From: Gemmatimonadota bacterium
GTDB taxonomy: Bacteria; Gemmatimonadota; Gemmatimonadetes; Gemmatimonadales; Gemmatimonadaceae
DNA length: 64,000 bases
Reading direction: 5' to 3'
Assembly (NCBI GenBank): GCA_027307165.1
Contig: DAHUXM010000021.1
Span: forward strand, 186,001-250,000
Part shown: positions 1-7,984 of the stretch, piece after piece
Position numbering within the stretch: the stretch's first letter is position 1
How the letters are laid out: each line of letters starts with the position of its first letter
Position numbers and translations under genes: made by a program
Notes under the pieces: generated by a model
What the model saw: the letters and a program-made list of their open reading frames with translations, nothing else
Database searches by the model: none
Told to the model about the DNA's origin: nothing

Positions 1-252
1 GAACTGGTCGGCGTGACCTATCTCATGGGCGACGACGAGTTGCACGCGCGCGCGGTGCGGATGCACGCGCAATTGATCGGGCCGGGATTGGACGTGGACG
101 CGAGGCCGCTCGCGCGTGCGGTTGTTCCCCGACTGAGTGACATCGAGGCGCGCGGAGCGGTCGACCTGGATTCATGGGAGCCGACCTATGGGAGGCTCGC
201 GGAGGCGCAGGTCAAGTGGGAGGCGGCGCACGGACGGCCGCTGACGACGTGA
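1..252 (+). CDS. tsaB: TsaB, tRNA threonylcarbamoyladenosine biosynthesis protein (C-terminal fragment)
   Basis: The reading frame is open from base 1, so the N-terminal ASKHA-type nucleotide-binding part lies outside the window. The visible 83 residues end in the motif EPTYGRLAEAQVKWE, which is typical of TsaB C-termini. In the family, TsaB is the non-catalytic partner of TsaD in making t6A37 on ANN-decoding tRNAs. The stop overlaps the GTG start of rimI (GTGA), and tsaB-rimI adjacency is common in bacteria, which supports the call. What remains uncertain is only that most of the protein cannot be seen. Confidence 0.85.
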   Translation, partial: ELVGVTYLMGDDELHARAVRMHAQLIGPGLDVDARPLARAVVPRLSDIEARGAVDLDSWEPTYGRLAEAQVKWEAAHGRPLTT

Positions 253-803
253 CGGCAACGGTGCGTGTCGCCGCGCGTTCGGATCTTGGGGCGGTCATCG
301 CCATAGAACGTGTTTCGTTCGGTGATCCGTGGACACGCGGGATGTTTGGCGCACACCTGACGTCAGAGGGCGGCAATAACTTTCTTGTCGCCGAACAGGC
401 CGGAAGCGTGGTTGGCTACGCCATCACGGTGGCCGTGTCGGACGAATCGGAGCTGCTGAACATTGCCGTGGATCCCGAGCACCGAGGTCAGGGTCTCGGC
501 GCATTGCTGCTGGACGCTGCGATGGAGCTTTGCCGCATAAGCGGTGCGAAGGAGATGTGGCTGGAAGTGCGTGCGTCGAACGCTGGGGCGCGCACGCTGT
601 ACAGCAGTCGCGGATTCGCCGAAATGGGGGTTCGCAAGCGATATTATCATGCGCCGCGAGAGGACGCGATCGTGCTTCGATCGGATCTTCGCTCACTCGT
701 GCGCAATGAAACGGTAACAGAAACGGCGACCGGCTTTCCCGCTGGAGTCCGAGATCCCATACTTTCATCGGCGAGCCACTTTCCTCGCCAGGAGAACAAA
801 TGA
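249..803 (+). CDS. rimI: RimI-like ribosomal protein S18 N-alpha-acetyltransferase (GNAT)
   Basis: A 184-residue GNAT acetyltransferase. The acetyl-CoA pyrophosphate-binding loop is seen as PEHRGQGLGALLL, followed by the usual EVRxSNxxAxxLYxxxGF strand-helix, here EVRASNAGARTLYSSRGF. RimI acetylates the N-terminal Ala of ribosomal protein S18; some homologues have broader N-alpha targets. The GTG start at 249 overlaps the tsaB stop and is preferred over an in-frame ATG at 174 inside tsaB, which would add residues with no GNAT similarity. The tail beyond the GNAT fold (about 30 residues) is unremarkable. The stop overlaps the ssb start (ATGA), so tsaB-rimI-ssb are probably co-transcribed. Confidence 0.88.
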   Translation: MTATVRVAARSDLGAVIAIERVSFGDPWTRGMFGAHLTSEGGNNFLVAEQAGSVVGYAITVAVSDESELLNIAVDPEHRGQGLGALLLDAAMELCRISGAKEMWLEVRASNAGARTLYSSRGFAEMGVRKRYYHAPREDAIVLRSDLRSLVRNETVTETATGFPAGVRDPILSSASHFPRQENK

Positions 804-1309
804 GCCGAAGCCTCAATAAAGCGATGTTGATCGGGAATGTCGGGCAGGACCCGGAAGTTCGTTCGACCACCAACGGTGGCCGCGTAGCGACGTTCTCGCT
901 CGCGACGTCTCGTACCTGGAACGGGCCGTCGGGCGACCGTCAGGAAAAGACGGAATGGCACCGCTGCGTCGTCTGGAACGCCGGACGCGGCCAGGGTGCA
1001 GAAAAGGGAATGGGACTCGCCGACGTGGTCGAGAAGTACGTCAAGAAGGGCGACAAGCTGTACGTCGAAGGGCCCATCGAGTACCGCCAGTGGCAGGACA
1101 AGGAGAACCAGACGCGCTACACGACCGAGATCCGCGTTCGCGAGCTCGTCATGCTGAGTTCGCGCGGCGGCAGTGATTTCGACGGCGAGGCTCCGCCGGC
1201 ACGCGCTTCACGTCCTGCGGCCGCCAAGAGCGGTGCAGGGCAGAGCGGTGGCGAGTTCGAGGATTTCCCGGCGGCGTTGCAGGACGAGGACGACGACCTA
1301 CCGTTCTAG
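800..1309 (+). CDS. ssb: Single-stranded DNA-binding protein
   Basis: A 169-residue SSB. The N-terminal OB fold (about residues 1-115) begins SRSLNKAMLIGNVGQDPEVR. A Gly/Ala/Ser-rich linker leads to the acidic tip DEDDDLPF, the conserved docking peptide for RecA-associated and replication partners. It binds ssDNA as a tetramer during replication and repair. The ATG overlaps the rimI stop by four bases. The gene is followed within ten bases by a strong hairpin, so it is probably last in its transcript. Confidence 0.96.
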   Translation: MSRSLNKAMLIGNVGQDPEVRSTTNGGRVATFSLATSRTWNGPSGDRQEKTEWHRCVVWNAGRGQGAEKGMGLADVVEKYVKKGDKLYVEGPIEYRQWQDKENQTRYTTEIRVRELVMLSSRGGSDFDGEAPPARASRPAAAKSGAGQSGGEFEDFPAALQDEDDDLPF

Positions 1310-1317
1310 AGTCGCTT

Positions 1318-1356
1318 GTTCAGCCGTCGACTCCAGTACGGAGTCGACGGCTGAAC
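1318..1356. terminator. Perfect 17-bp hairpin after ssb
   Basis: GTTCAGCCGTCGACTCC (1318-1334) is matched by its exact reverse complement at 1340-1356, with the 5-nt loop AGTAC. No T-run follows on the plus strand, so this is a strong stem without a classic U-tract. It lies between the convergent ends of ssb and the S9 peptidase gene and could stop transcription from both sides. Confidence 0.7.
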
Positions 1357-1414
1357 CACTCTCGCAGTTCCGAACGCGGGTAGTATGTCGTGCGTCGCGA
1401 AACTCCCGGCGCTG

Positions 1415-3616
1415 TTACTTGACGCCGAACTGCTTGTTGAAGTAGCTGACCGTCGCCGAGTCAGCGCTCGCCCAGGACGCGTGTCGCAAGAAGCCATGGA
1501 TCTCGTCCGGGATCACCATTTCCTCGTAGCTCACTCCGGCGGTGGAAAGGCGGCGCGCAAGGTCGACTGTTTCGTGAAAGTGCACGTTGCGATCGTCGTC
1601 GCCCTGGATCAACAACACCGGACTCTTCCACGTTGCAATTGCCGACACCGGCGATGAAGTCCACGCGACGTCAAGCGCCTTCTTGATGTCACTCTTCTCG
1701 TAACGCAGCTGTGCGTTGAGGAGCCTGCTGCCAGATTCGTCCAGCCAGTTGTGAACGCCGTGCATGTCGACGCCGGCCTTGAAGATGTCGGAGTTGTGCG
1801 CGAGCGCCATTGCGGTCAGGAAGCCGCCGTACGATCCTCCCCAGATTCCGATGCGCCGCGAATCGACCGACGCGAGCAAGCGCAGATACTCGCCACCCGC
1901 CTTCACGTCCTGATACTCGGACGCGCCAGCCGATCCAGCGTGCGCCGGATGGTGGAAGTTGTGTCCGTAGCCAATTCCCAGTCTGTAGTTAACCGACAGC
2001 ACCACGTAGCCGTGATTCGCGAGATACTGATTGACCGCGTACGAGTTCGAGTAGTAATCCATGTAATGCCAGCCGAGCATCATCTGGCGTGGAGGACCGC
2101 CGTGCACGAAGACGATGCCCGGCTTCTTCGCGGATCCTGCGTCGTTGCGGTCGAACAGCTGACCATGCACAACGGTTCCGTCGGCAGCCCTGAAGGTGAC
2201 AGGCTTCGGGATCACGAGATCCGCCGTTGGGAACGACGCCGGAATCGCTTCGTCTGCAATGCCGCGGGGAGAGCCACTGCTGGTTGGAATCACCATCGGC
2301 AGAGGCGGCCTCTGCGCACCCGCACCGACGAACGCAATCGTGCTTCCGTCGCCTGTTACGAATGGCGTCCACTCCAGACCGGTGCCAGACGTGAGCGCGA
2401 CGGGCGTGGCTCGATCGACCGGCACGCGGAAGATGTGACGCCGGTCGCCGTCGCCCGGTGTGTTCCCCGTGTTGGCGCTGTACACCAGCGATTGGCCATC
2501 CGGCGAGAGAGTGATGAACTCCGCCATGAACGATCCCGGCGTGAGCAGCAATGGCGTCCCGCCCGTTTCGGCGACTGAATACAGATGCGGCCATCCGTCC
2601 GTATCGTTCAGGAAGACGATGCGTCCGCCGGCCGCCCACGAAAGGTTGGTACCTCCGTCAGTGGTCGGTACGGAGCTCAACAACGTCTTGGCGCTCTGCC
2701 ACACGAGTCGCCCCAAACCTGTTGAAGCATCGGCGGTCCAGATCGACCAGGGCCGCGGATGCAGTTCCAGTACTGTTTCCGGCGCACCACCAGTGCCCGG
2801 CGTGCGCACGAACGCGATGCGCGTTCCATCCGGCGACCATTTCGGTGACCGGTCGTGCGACGTCGACGGAGCGAGGTAACGGATCGGCGTCGAGTCCGAC
2901 GTAAAGATGCCGATGAAGCTGTGGTCGCCACGGTTGGAAACGAAGGCGAGCCGGTCGCCCTTCGGTGACCACGTGGGCGATCCATTGCTCCCTCGCGCGA
3001 AGAAGAGCTGCTTCGCCGCCGCCGATCCGTCGATCGGCACTGTCCAGATCGCCTGGCCTTTCGTGAATGCGACGCGATCGCCGCGCGGGGAGATCACGGG
3101 CTCGTCACCCTCTGCGAGCAGTTTCGGCGGCTGGTTCGACGCGCCATCCGCGTGCACCGCCCATATCTCGACCTTGGGCTTGACCGGCGAATGATCCGGA
3201 TCCGGCGGCAGCCCGCCCTCGGCGGCCCAGTTTGCGTCGTGGTCACCGCCCCGCACATATACCACCCACCTGCCGTCCGGCGATACAGCGAGATTCGTGA
3301 GCTCCTGTCCGTCGTCCGCACGATAATCCGTGATTGCGTGCGCCTTGAAGTCGGGCTCCTCAGCGGTCCAGATGTTCCGCACGCCGGATGCGTCGATGAC
3401 CCACGCAATTCGCGACGATTTCGGCGAAGCCGTCAGTCCCGTCGCGAACGGGTAGCTCAGCACCTGTTCCAGCGTAAACGACCCGCTTGGCGCCGCGGCG
3501 CCATTCGCCTGTGCACCGGCGGCGATGGTGATCGCTGCCGACAGGCAAAGCCCGGCGACGGACATGGCAATGGCGTTACGTATCCCAGCACGACTTCTTG
3601 GACGGAGAGCCAACAT
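1415..3616 (-). CDS. Secreted S9-family (prolyl oligopeptidase/DPP-like) serine peptidase
   Basis: A 733-residue protein with a hydrophobic N-terminal signal sequence ending near AGAQA. An N-terminal beta-propeller with WD40/TolB-like SPDGxxxxY blades runs to about residue 440. The C-terminal alpha/beta hydrolase carries the triad: Ser595 in GGSYGG, an Asp at about 675 in QGDDDRNV, and His707 in DEIHGF. S9 enzymes of this layout are exported peptidases that release dipeptides or acyl-amino acids. The ATG has an upstream AGAGGA on its own strand. It is divergent from the blaI-like gene and shares a 200-bp intergenic region with it. The exact substrate cannot be read from sequence. Confidence 0.9.
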   Translation of the reverse strand: MLALRPRSRAGIRNAIAMSVAGLCLSAAITIAAGAQANGAAAPSGSFTLEQVLSYPFATGLTASPKSSRIAWVIDASGVRNIWTAEEPDFKAHAITDYRADDGQELTNLAVSPDGRWVVYVRGGDHDANWAAEGGLPPDPDHSPVKPKVEIWAVHADGASNQPPKLLAEGDEPVISPRGDRVAFTKGQAIWTVPIDGSAAAKQLFFARGSNGSPTWSPKGDRLAFVSNRGDHSFIGIFTSDSTPIRYLAPSTSHDRSPKWSPDGTRIAFVRTPGTGGAPETVLELHPRPWSIWTADASTGLGRLVWQSAKTLLSSVPTTDGGTNLSWAAGGRIVFLNDTDGWPHLYSVAETGGTPLLLTPGSFMAEFITLSPDGQSLVYSANTGNTPGDGDRRHIFRVPVDRATPVALTSGTGLEWTPFVTGDGSTIAFVGAGAQRPPLPMVIPTSSGSPRGIADEAIPASFPTADLVIPKPVTFRAADGTVVHGQLFDRNDAGSAKKPGIVFVHGGPPRQMMLGWHYMDYYSNSYAVNQYLANHGYVVLSVNYRLGIGYGHNFHHPAHAGSAGASEYQDVKAGGEYLRLLASVDSRRIGIWGGSYGGFLTAMALAHNSDIFKAGVDMHGVHNWLDESGSRLLNAQLRYEKSDIKKALDVAWTSSPVSAIATWKSPVLLIQGDDDRNVHFHETVDLARRLSTAGVSYEEMVIPDEIHGFLRHASWASADSATVSYFNKQFGVK

Positions 3617-3733
3617 TTGCTTCCTCTGTTCAGACTGGAGAATCCTGCTTCAGGCATGCATGCCCACGGCGAATGTGGCGCTAGCGGTGCGAACCGCAAG
3701 ATCCGGGGATTGGGCAGTTCCGGATGCTTCCCC

Positions 3734-3761
3734 TTGACAGCCGGGAAGCAATGGTGAAAAT
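3734..3761 (+). promoter_or_regulatory. Sigma-70-like promoter of the blaI-like gene
   Basis: A perfect -35 box TTGACA (3734-3739) is followed 16 bases later by the -10-like GAAAAT (3756-3761, 4 of 6 consensus positions). Transcription would start near 3768, inside a long palindrome. This favours the ATG at 3819 over the TTG at 3771 as the translation start. Confidence 0.65.
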
Positions 3762-3781
3762 TCAACACAGTTGATTTTTCA
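3755..3781. promoter_or_regulatory. Near-perfect 27-bp palindrome, candidate BlaI-type operator
   Basis: The left arm TGAAAATTCAAC and right arm GTTGATTTTTCA are separated by ACA; 11 of the 12 base pairs are complementary. The palindrome covers the -10 box and the predicted transcription start of the BlaI-like gene. BlaI/MecI dimers are known to bind dyads of about this size at their own promoters. Autorepression through this site is therefore likely, but inferred. Confidence 0.65.
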
Positions 3782-3818
3782 GCACGACCAGGCCGCCCTT
3801 CATCAGTCGAGCATTCGC

Positions 3819-4226
3819 ATGGCTTCCAGGCGCACCGCAACAGCTGCTCCCGCCCCTTCGTTCTCCCGCCGCGAACGGCAGGTAATGGACATTCTGCACC
3901 GGCGCGGCGAGGCGACAGTCGCGGAAATCATGAACGATCTTCCCGATCCCCCGACCTATTCTGCAGTGCGCTCGGTGTTGCGCATACTCGCGGAGAAGGG
4001 CGCCATCCGCCATAAGGAAGATGGCCCGCGCTACGTCTACTCGCCGGCGCGGCCTACCGAAACAGCGCGCGAGGACGTTCTCGCACACGTCGTCAGAACT
4101 TACTTCGCGGGATCTCCGGAACAGGCGGTCACAGCGTTGCTCCGCATGTCCGACACTGACATGACCGAAGATGACGTGCAGCGCCATCGCGAAACGATTC
4201 GCCGCGCACGCCTGGAGGGAAGATGA
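3819..4226 (+). CDS. blaI: BlaI/MecI/CopY-family transcriptional repressor
   Basis: A 135-residue protein with a winged-helix N-terminus: SRRERQVMDILHRRGEATVAEI, then SAVRSVLRILAEKGAIRHKEDG. This is the penicillinase-repressor pattern. The C-terminal helix region would hold the dimer interface and the protease-sensitive segment. In the family, the repressor is inactivated when a BlaR1/MecR1-type M56 protease is triggered. The partner follows directly here: its ATG at 4223 overlaps this stop. The ATG at 3819 was chosen; a TTG at 3771 would lie within the operator and practically at the transcription start. No clear Shine-Dalgarno precedes 3819. Confidence 0.88.
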   Translation: MASRRTATAAPAPSFSRRERQVMDILHRRGEATVAEIMNDLPDPPTYSAVRSVLRILAEKGAIRHKEDGPRYVYSPARPTETAREDVLAHVVRTYFAGSPEQAVTALLRMSDTDMTEDDVQRHRETIRRARLEGR

Positions 4227-6403
4227 TCATGTCGCCACTTTCTCCTGCCAGCGTTGGACCTTTCCGCGGGGAAAACCTCTCACTGCTGATACTCATCGTG
4301 AAGGCGACGCTGATCCTGATCGGCGCGCTCGGGGTTACGCTCGCGATGCAACGCGCGGCGGCGGGCGCACGTCACCTCGTCTGGCTCGTTACGCTTGGTG
4401 CGCTGTTGCTCATTCCCGCGCTCACAGTGTGGGCACCGATCCATCTTCGGATTCTCCCGCCTCTGCATGCGACGAGCGGCGTGGTGTCGGATGCGGGCGT
4501 TACAGCCACGCGGCACGCTTCTGCGCTGCCGGGTGACGAGTCGGCAGCGGCAACGAAGCCGCTCGATCTCGCAGCGTCGCAACACGCCGTCGCTCCCGAG
4601 ACATCGCCGACGACTGAGACGTACAGCATTGCCGACCGTATACGCAACACAGATCTGTTGACGATCTTGCTCATCACCTGGCTCGCAGTCGTACTCGTGA
4701 TCACAGCCTCGCTCGCATTTGCAGCGCTGTCCCTGCGACGCATCGTTCGAAACAGCGTTCCTCTGACCGGGAGAGAATGGCTCGACACGGTGTGGGAGAT
4801 CTCCGATCGCATCGGGCTCGAGAAAGCGCCGCGGTTGTTGCAGAGCAGGGAAACGAAGATGCCATTCGCATGCGGTACGCTGCACCCGACTATCGTTCTT
4901 CCGGTCGAGAGCGAGGGATGGTCGCCGGAGCGGCGCAGTGCGGTACTGCTGCACGAGCTCGCGCACGTGCGCCGCAGGGATCTGGTCGGTCATACGCTCG
5001 GCCGCATCACGTGCGCGGTGTACTGGTTTCATCCTCTGGTCTGGACGGCAGCAAAGCGACTACGCTCCGAGAGCGAGCGTGCCTGCGACGATCTGGCCCT
5101 GATGTGTGGCACGCGTGCCGCGGATTACGCCGAGCATCTGCTCGACATCGTTACTTCCGTGCGCGGCGATCGCACGCCGATGGTCGCGCTCGCCATGGCG
5201 CGAAGGAAGGAATTCGAGGGTCGCATGCTCGCGATCCTCGATCCGCAGGCGCGGCGTTCGACGCCGGGTCGTTGGAAGACGGCTGCGCTCGTTGGTGCGC
5301 TCGGCACGCTTTCCATTGTAGTCGGTGCAGCTGCACCCATGCCGCGCGTCGCTCCTGCGACGCCATCACCGATCGTGCGTGCGCCTCTCGCCGACGCATC
5401 GCACGCCGCGATGACGCAGCAGGGTGTGACGTCGCCTCGCGGCGCGCTCCAATCAGCAGGCTCCGATCGGGCGGAAGACCACGGTGCGAGCAGCACGCTC
5501 GCTGACGCTGCGGCGCGATTCGGAATGAAGGTAGCTTCCAGCGTATTGTCAGACGCACAGTCCGGGTTGTCGACTATCGCGCCGAAGGTGAGCGTGCGCG
5601 CTTCGGATTCCGACGGTCGGACGAGCGAGATCGTGGTCAAGCCCGCCTTTTCGTTCGATGCGACCTTCGATTCGAAAACCCCGGACGAGCGTGCAGATCT
5701 GCTCGCGAAGGTTCTTGCGACCGACACGAACGCGGAATTGCGCAGAACGGCCGCGTGGGGACTCGCGAAGTACATCGAAAACCCGGTTGCATCCGCGGCG
5801 TTGACGCGTGCACTGCTCCACGATGCAAGCGCGTCGGTGCGGGAAACGGCAGCCTGGGCGCTCGCCCGCGATCATCGCAACGCCCCGCAGTCGGCCGTCA
5901 GTGCGCTCACGTCCGCGCTTCGCTCCGACGCCAGCGACTCAGTTCGCGCCACCGCTGCGTGGGCGCTGGGCAGCATTCACGATGACGCGGCAATTCCTGC
6001 GCTCACTGCGGCACTCGCCGACAGGAACGCCGACGTGCGTAGCAGGGCGGTGTGGGCGCTTGGGAGTGTGCGGCCGCGATCAGCGCCGAGCGCGCTCGTT
6101 GCGAAGCTGCACGATAGCGATCCGGATGTGCGGGCGCTCGTTGCATGGGCATTGTTCACGATCCGCGATACGACTTCCATTCCCGCACTGCAGGCCGCGC
6201 TCCGTACCGAGACCAACAAGGACATCCAGGTCGATTACATCCGCGCGCTCGGCGCGATGGGTGAACAGTCGCTGAGCGCCATTCGGAATCTGCTCGAGTC
6301 GTCGGATCCCAAGGTCAAGTCGATGGCGGTGGATGCGCTGGCCGGCGGTAATGCGACCGGCCCGTGGCCGTGGCCATGGCCGCAGCCGCGACCGTTCCCG
6401 TAG
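4223..6403 (+). CDS. M56 (BlaR1-like) membrane metalloprotease with C-terminal HEAT repeats
   Basis: A 726-residue protein. Hydrophobic segments lie at about residues 20-40, 48-70, 140-163 and 355-370. The M56 zinc motif HELAH is at 244-248, followed by WFHPLVW and ESERACDDLA, as in BlaR1/MecR1. The usual penicillin-binding sensor domain is absent. After a low-complexity linker, about six HEAT/PBS-lyase-type repeats with the core VRxxAAWALG occupy about residues 500-715. The last 14 residues are GPWPWPWPQPRPFP. The gene overlaps blaI, so repressor and protease form a translational pair. By analogy, signal binding outside the membrane would activate cleavage of the repressor; the ligand is unknown. 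See the findings on the shared tail. Confidence 0.85.
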   Translation: MIMSPLSPASVGPFRGENLSLLILIVKATLILIGALGVTLAMQRAAAGARHLVWLVTLGALLLIPALTVWAPIHLRILPPLHATSGVVSDAGVTATRHASALPGDESAAATKPLDLAASQHAVAPETSPTTETYSIADRIRNTDLLTILLITWLAVVLVITASLAFAALSLRRIVRNSVPLTGREWLDTVWEISDRIGLEKAPRLLQSRETKMPFACGTLHPTIVLPVESEGWSPERRSAVLLHELAHVRRRDLVGHTLGRITCAVYWFHPLVWTAAKRLRSESERACDDLALMCGTRAADYAEHLLDIVTSVRGDRTPMVALAMARRKEFEGRMLAILDPQARRSTPGRWKTAALVGALGTLSIVVGAAAPMPRVAPATPSPIVRAPLADASHAAMTQQGVTSPRGALQSAGSDRAEDHGASSTLADAAARFGMKVASSVLSDAQSGLSTIAPKVSVRASDSDGRTSEIVVKPAFSFDATFDSKTPDERADLLAKVLATDTNAELRRTAAWGLAKYIENPVASAALTRALLHDASASVRETAAWALARDHRNAPQSAVSALTSALRSDASDSVRATAAWALGSIHDDAAIPALTAALADRNADVRSRAVWALGSVRPRSAPSALVAKLHDSDPDVRALVAWALFTIRDTTSIPALQAALRTETNKDIQVDYIRALGAMGEQSLSAIRNLLESSDPKVKSMAVDALAGGNATGPWPWPWPQPRPFP

Positions 6404-6471
6404 CAGCCGTACAAGTGCGCGCGTAACCGGGCCCGAAGCGGCCACGCGCGCATGCTTTTGACCTGAAGTGC

Positions 6472-6481
6472 TGATTTTTCA
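6472..6481 (+). promoter_or_regulatory. TGATTTTTCA element matching one half of the blaI palindrome
   Basis: This 10-mer is identical to bases 3772-3781 of the blaI operator candidate. A TTGACC hexamer lies just upstream at 6458-6463. The opposite arm of the palindrome is not recognisable here, so it may be a half-site or coincidence. Confidence 0.3.
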
Positions 6482-6527
6482 CCATACAGCCCGGTACGCA
6501 GACATGGGCAATCACGGAGGAGGAACG

Positions 6528-7895
6528 ATGTTGAGAGTCATTGGAGCGGTTGCTGCCGCAGCGTTCGTGTCGACCGCAACTGCGGTCAGACACGACCATT
6601 CATCGCTCGCCGGCGTAGCCGGCGACACCGCGTCGTTCGACGTGAGCGCGCTGCTCACCGCTGCGCGCGGCGTTTCACCAAACGTATGCGCGCTCGCGGC
6701 GAGGGCCGTCGGCAACGGTAGTTGGGGGCGCTCCAGCGACGCGCCGGTGACACCGCTTGGCACGTCGGCGGACCTTCACGGTATGCTGGACTCCCGCGAT
6801 CTTCCTGCTGTCGACGTCACGAGGCTGATGGGTGCGCTCGGGTCGGACGATCCATGCGTGCGCGAGCTCTCGGTCCGTCTCATCGGCACCCAGAACAATT
6901 CGAGCGTCGCGCCCGAACTGCTCACGCGGCTCACATCGAGCAATGCGTCGCTCCGTGCGATGGCGGCATTCGGACTTGGTCTCGTGGATGCCAGGACCTC
7001 AGTGGATCAGCTCATCCACGCGCTCGGCGACGCAACGGCCGACGTGCGCGCCAACTCCGCGTGGGCGCTTGGCAGAATCGAGGATGGTCGCGCGCTGTCG
7101 TCGCTGGTCTCGCTGTTCAACGATGCGTCACCCGTAACTCGCGAAGCGGCGGTCATTGCCGTTGGCCGAATGGATTCCACGAGCACGTCGGCAGCCCTCA
7201 TACGCACGCTGCAACATGATGACGTCGCCTCCGTGCGCCGCGCAGCCGCATGGGCGCTCGGAACGCTGGACGCGAAAGATGGCGTAGCCGCACTCTCCAC
7301 GACGCTCGCCGACGACAGCGATGCGCGAGTGCGCGAGATGAGCGCATGGGCGCTTGGCAACCTCGACGACAACGCTGGTGCGAGCGCGCTGCAGCGTGCG
7401 CTGCAAAAGGATTCTGATGACAGGGTGCGTGAATCCGCCGCGTGGGCGCTCGGGGAGCTCGGGGACGCATCCTCCACCGACGCCCTTGCAAGTGCCACCG
7501 AGTCAGACAAGAGTGTGAGGGTGCGTGGTACAGCGGCGTGGGCAATCGGTCAGATCGGACATGCCGATCGTCGTGCGGTTGCGGGCCTGACGCATCTGCT
7601 CAAGGAGTCCGATGACAACGTACGGCTCCGCGCGGCGTGGGCGCTGGGCCAGATCGAGGACAGTACTGCACTTCCGGAGATCGATTCCGCCCTCGGCGTC
7701 GAAAAGAACTCCGACGTGCGGCGGGCGCTGATTCGCGCTCTCTCCAAATCGGGCGGCAATACCGCCGCGAGAATGCGCGCGCTGATCGACTCGAAGGATC
7801 CGCAGGTGCGCGAGGCCGCCGTTCGCTCGCTCGCTGGCGGGCGCGCATTCGGCCCATGGCCGTGGCCGGCGCCGCGACCGCGGCCATGGCCGTAA
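6528..7895 (+). CDS. Secreted HEAT-repeat protein with Trp-Pro-rich C-terminal tail
   Basis: A 455-residue protein. The ATG at 6528 is chosen because GGAGGAGG lies five bases upstream and it gives a clean signal peptide (MLRVIGAVAAAAFVSTATA); a GTG at 6468 has neither. From about residue 80 the protein consists of about ten HEAT repeats of roughly 31 residues, most with the core VRxxAAWALGxL. It ends GPWPWPAPRPRPWP, almost the same as the tail of the preceding M56 protease, and both are preceded by a LAGG sequence. HEAT solenoids usually bind proteins or peptides. Function is unknown; the shared repeats, tail and operon position suggest a partner or decoy of the M56 sensor. Confidence 0.85.
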   Translation: MLRVIGAVAAAAFVSTATAVRHDHSSLAGVAGDTASFDVSALLTAARGVSPNVCALAARAVGNGSWGRSSDAPVTPLGTSADLHGMLDSRDLPAVDVTRLMGALGSDDPCVRELSVRLIGTQNNSSVAPELLTRLTSSNASLRAMAAFGLGLVDARTSVDQLIHALGDATADVRANSAWALGRIEDGRALSSLVSLFNDASPVTREAAVIAVGRMDSTSTSAALIRTLQHDDVASVRRAAAWALGTLDAKDGVAALSTTLADDSDARVREMSAWALGNLDDNAGASALQRALQKDSDDRVRESAAWALGELGDASSTDALASATESDKSVRVRGTAAWAIGQIGHADRRAVAGLTHLLKESDDNVRLRAAWALGQIEDSTALPEIDSALGVEKNSDVRRALIRALSKSGGNTAARMRALIDSKDPQVREAAVRSLAGGRAFGPWPWPAPRPRPWP

Positions 7896-7984
7896 ACCCG
7901 CAGCGGGGCAAGCAACCTTTTGACTGCTGGCGCCATCTAACCACGCGATGGTTGAAACCAGACACTCTCCTGACACAACTTCCA

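Noticed and set aside
3771-3773. TTG as the start of the BlaI-like repressor
   Set aside because: It lies inside the palindrome, next to the predicted transcription start, and the extra residues do not resemble the family. The ATG at 3819 fits better, though a leaderless start is not strictly excluded.
6359-6400. LPXTG or PEP-CTERM type sorting signal in the Trp-Pro tail
   Set aside because: There is no LPXTG, no following membrane helix and no basic end, so known sorting signals do not fit.
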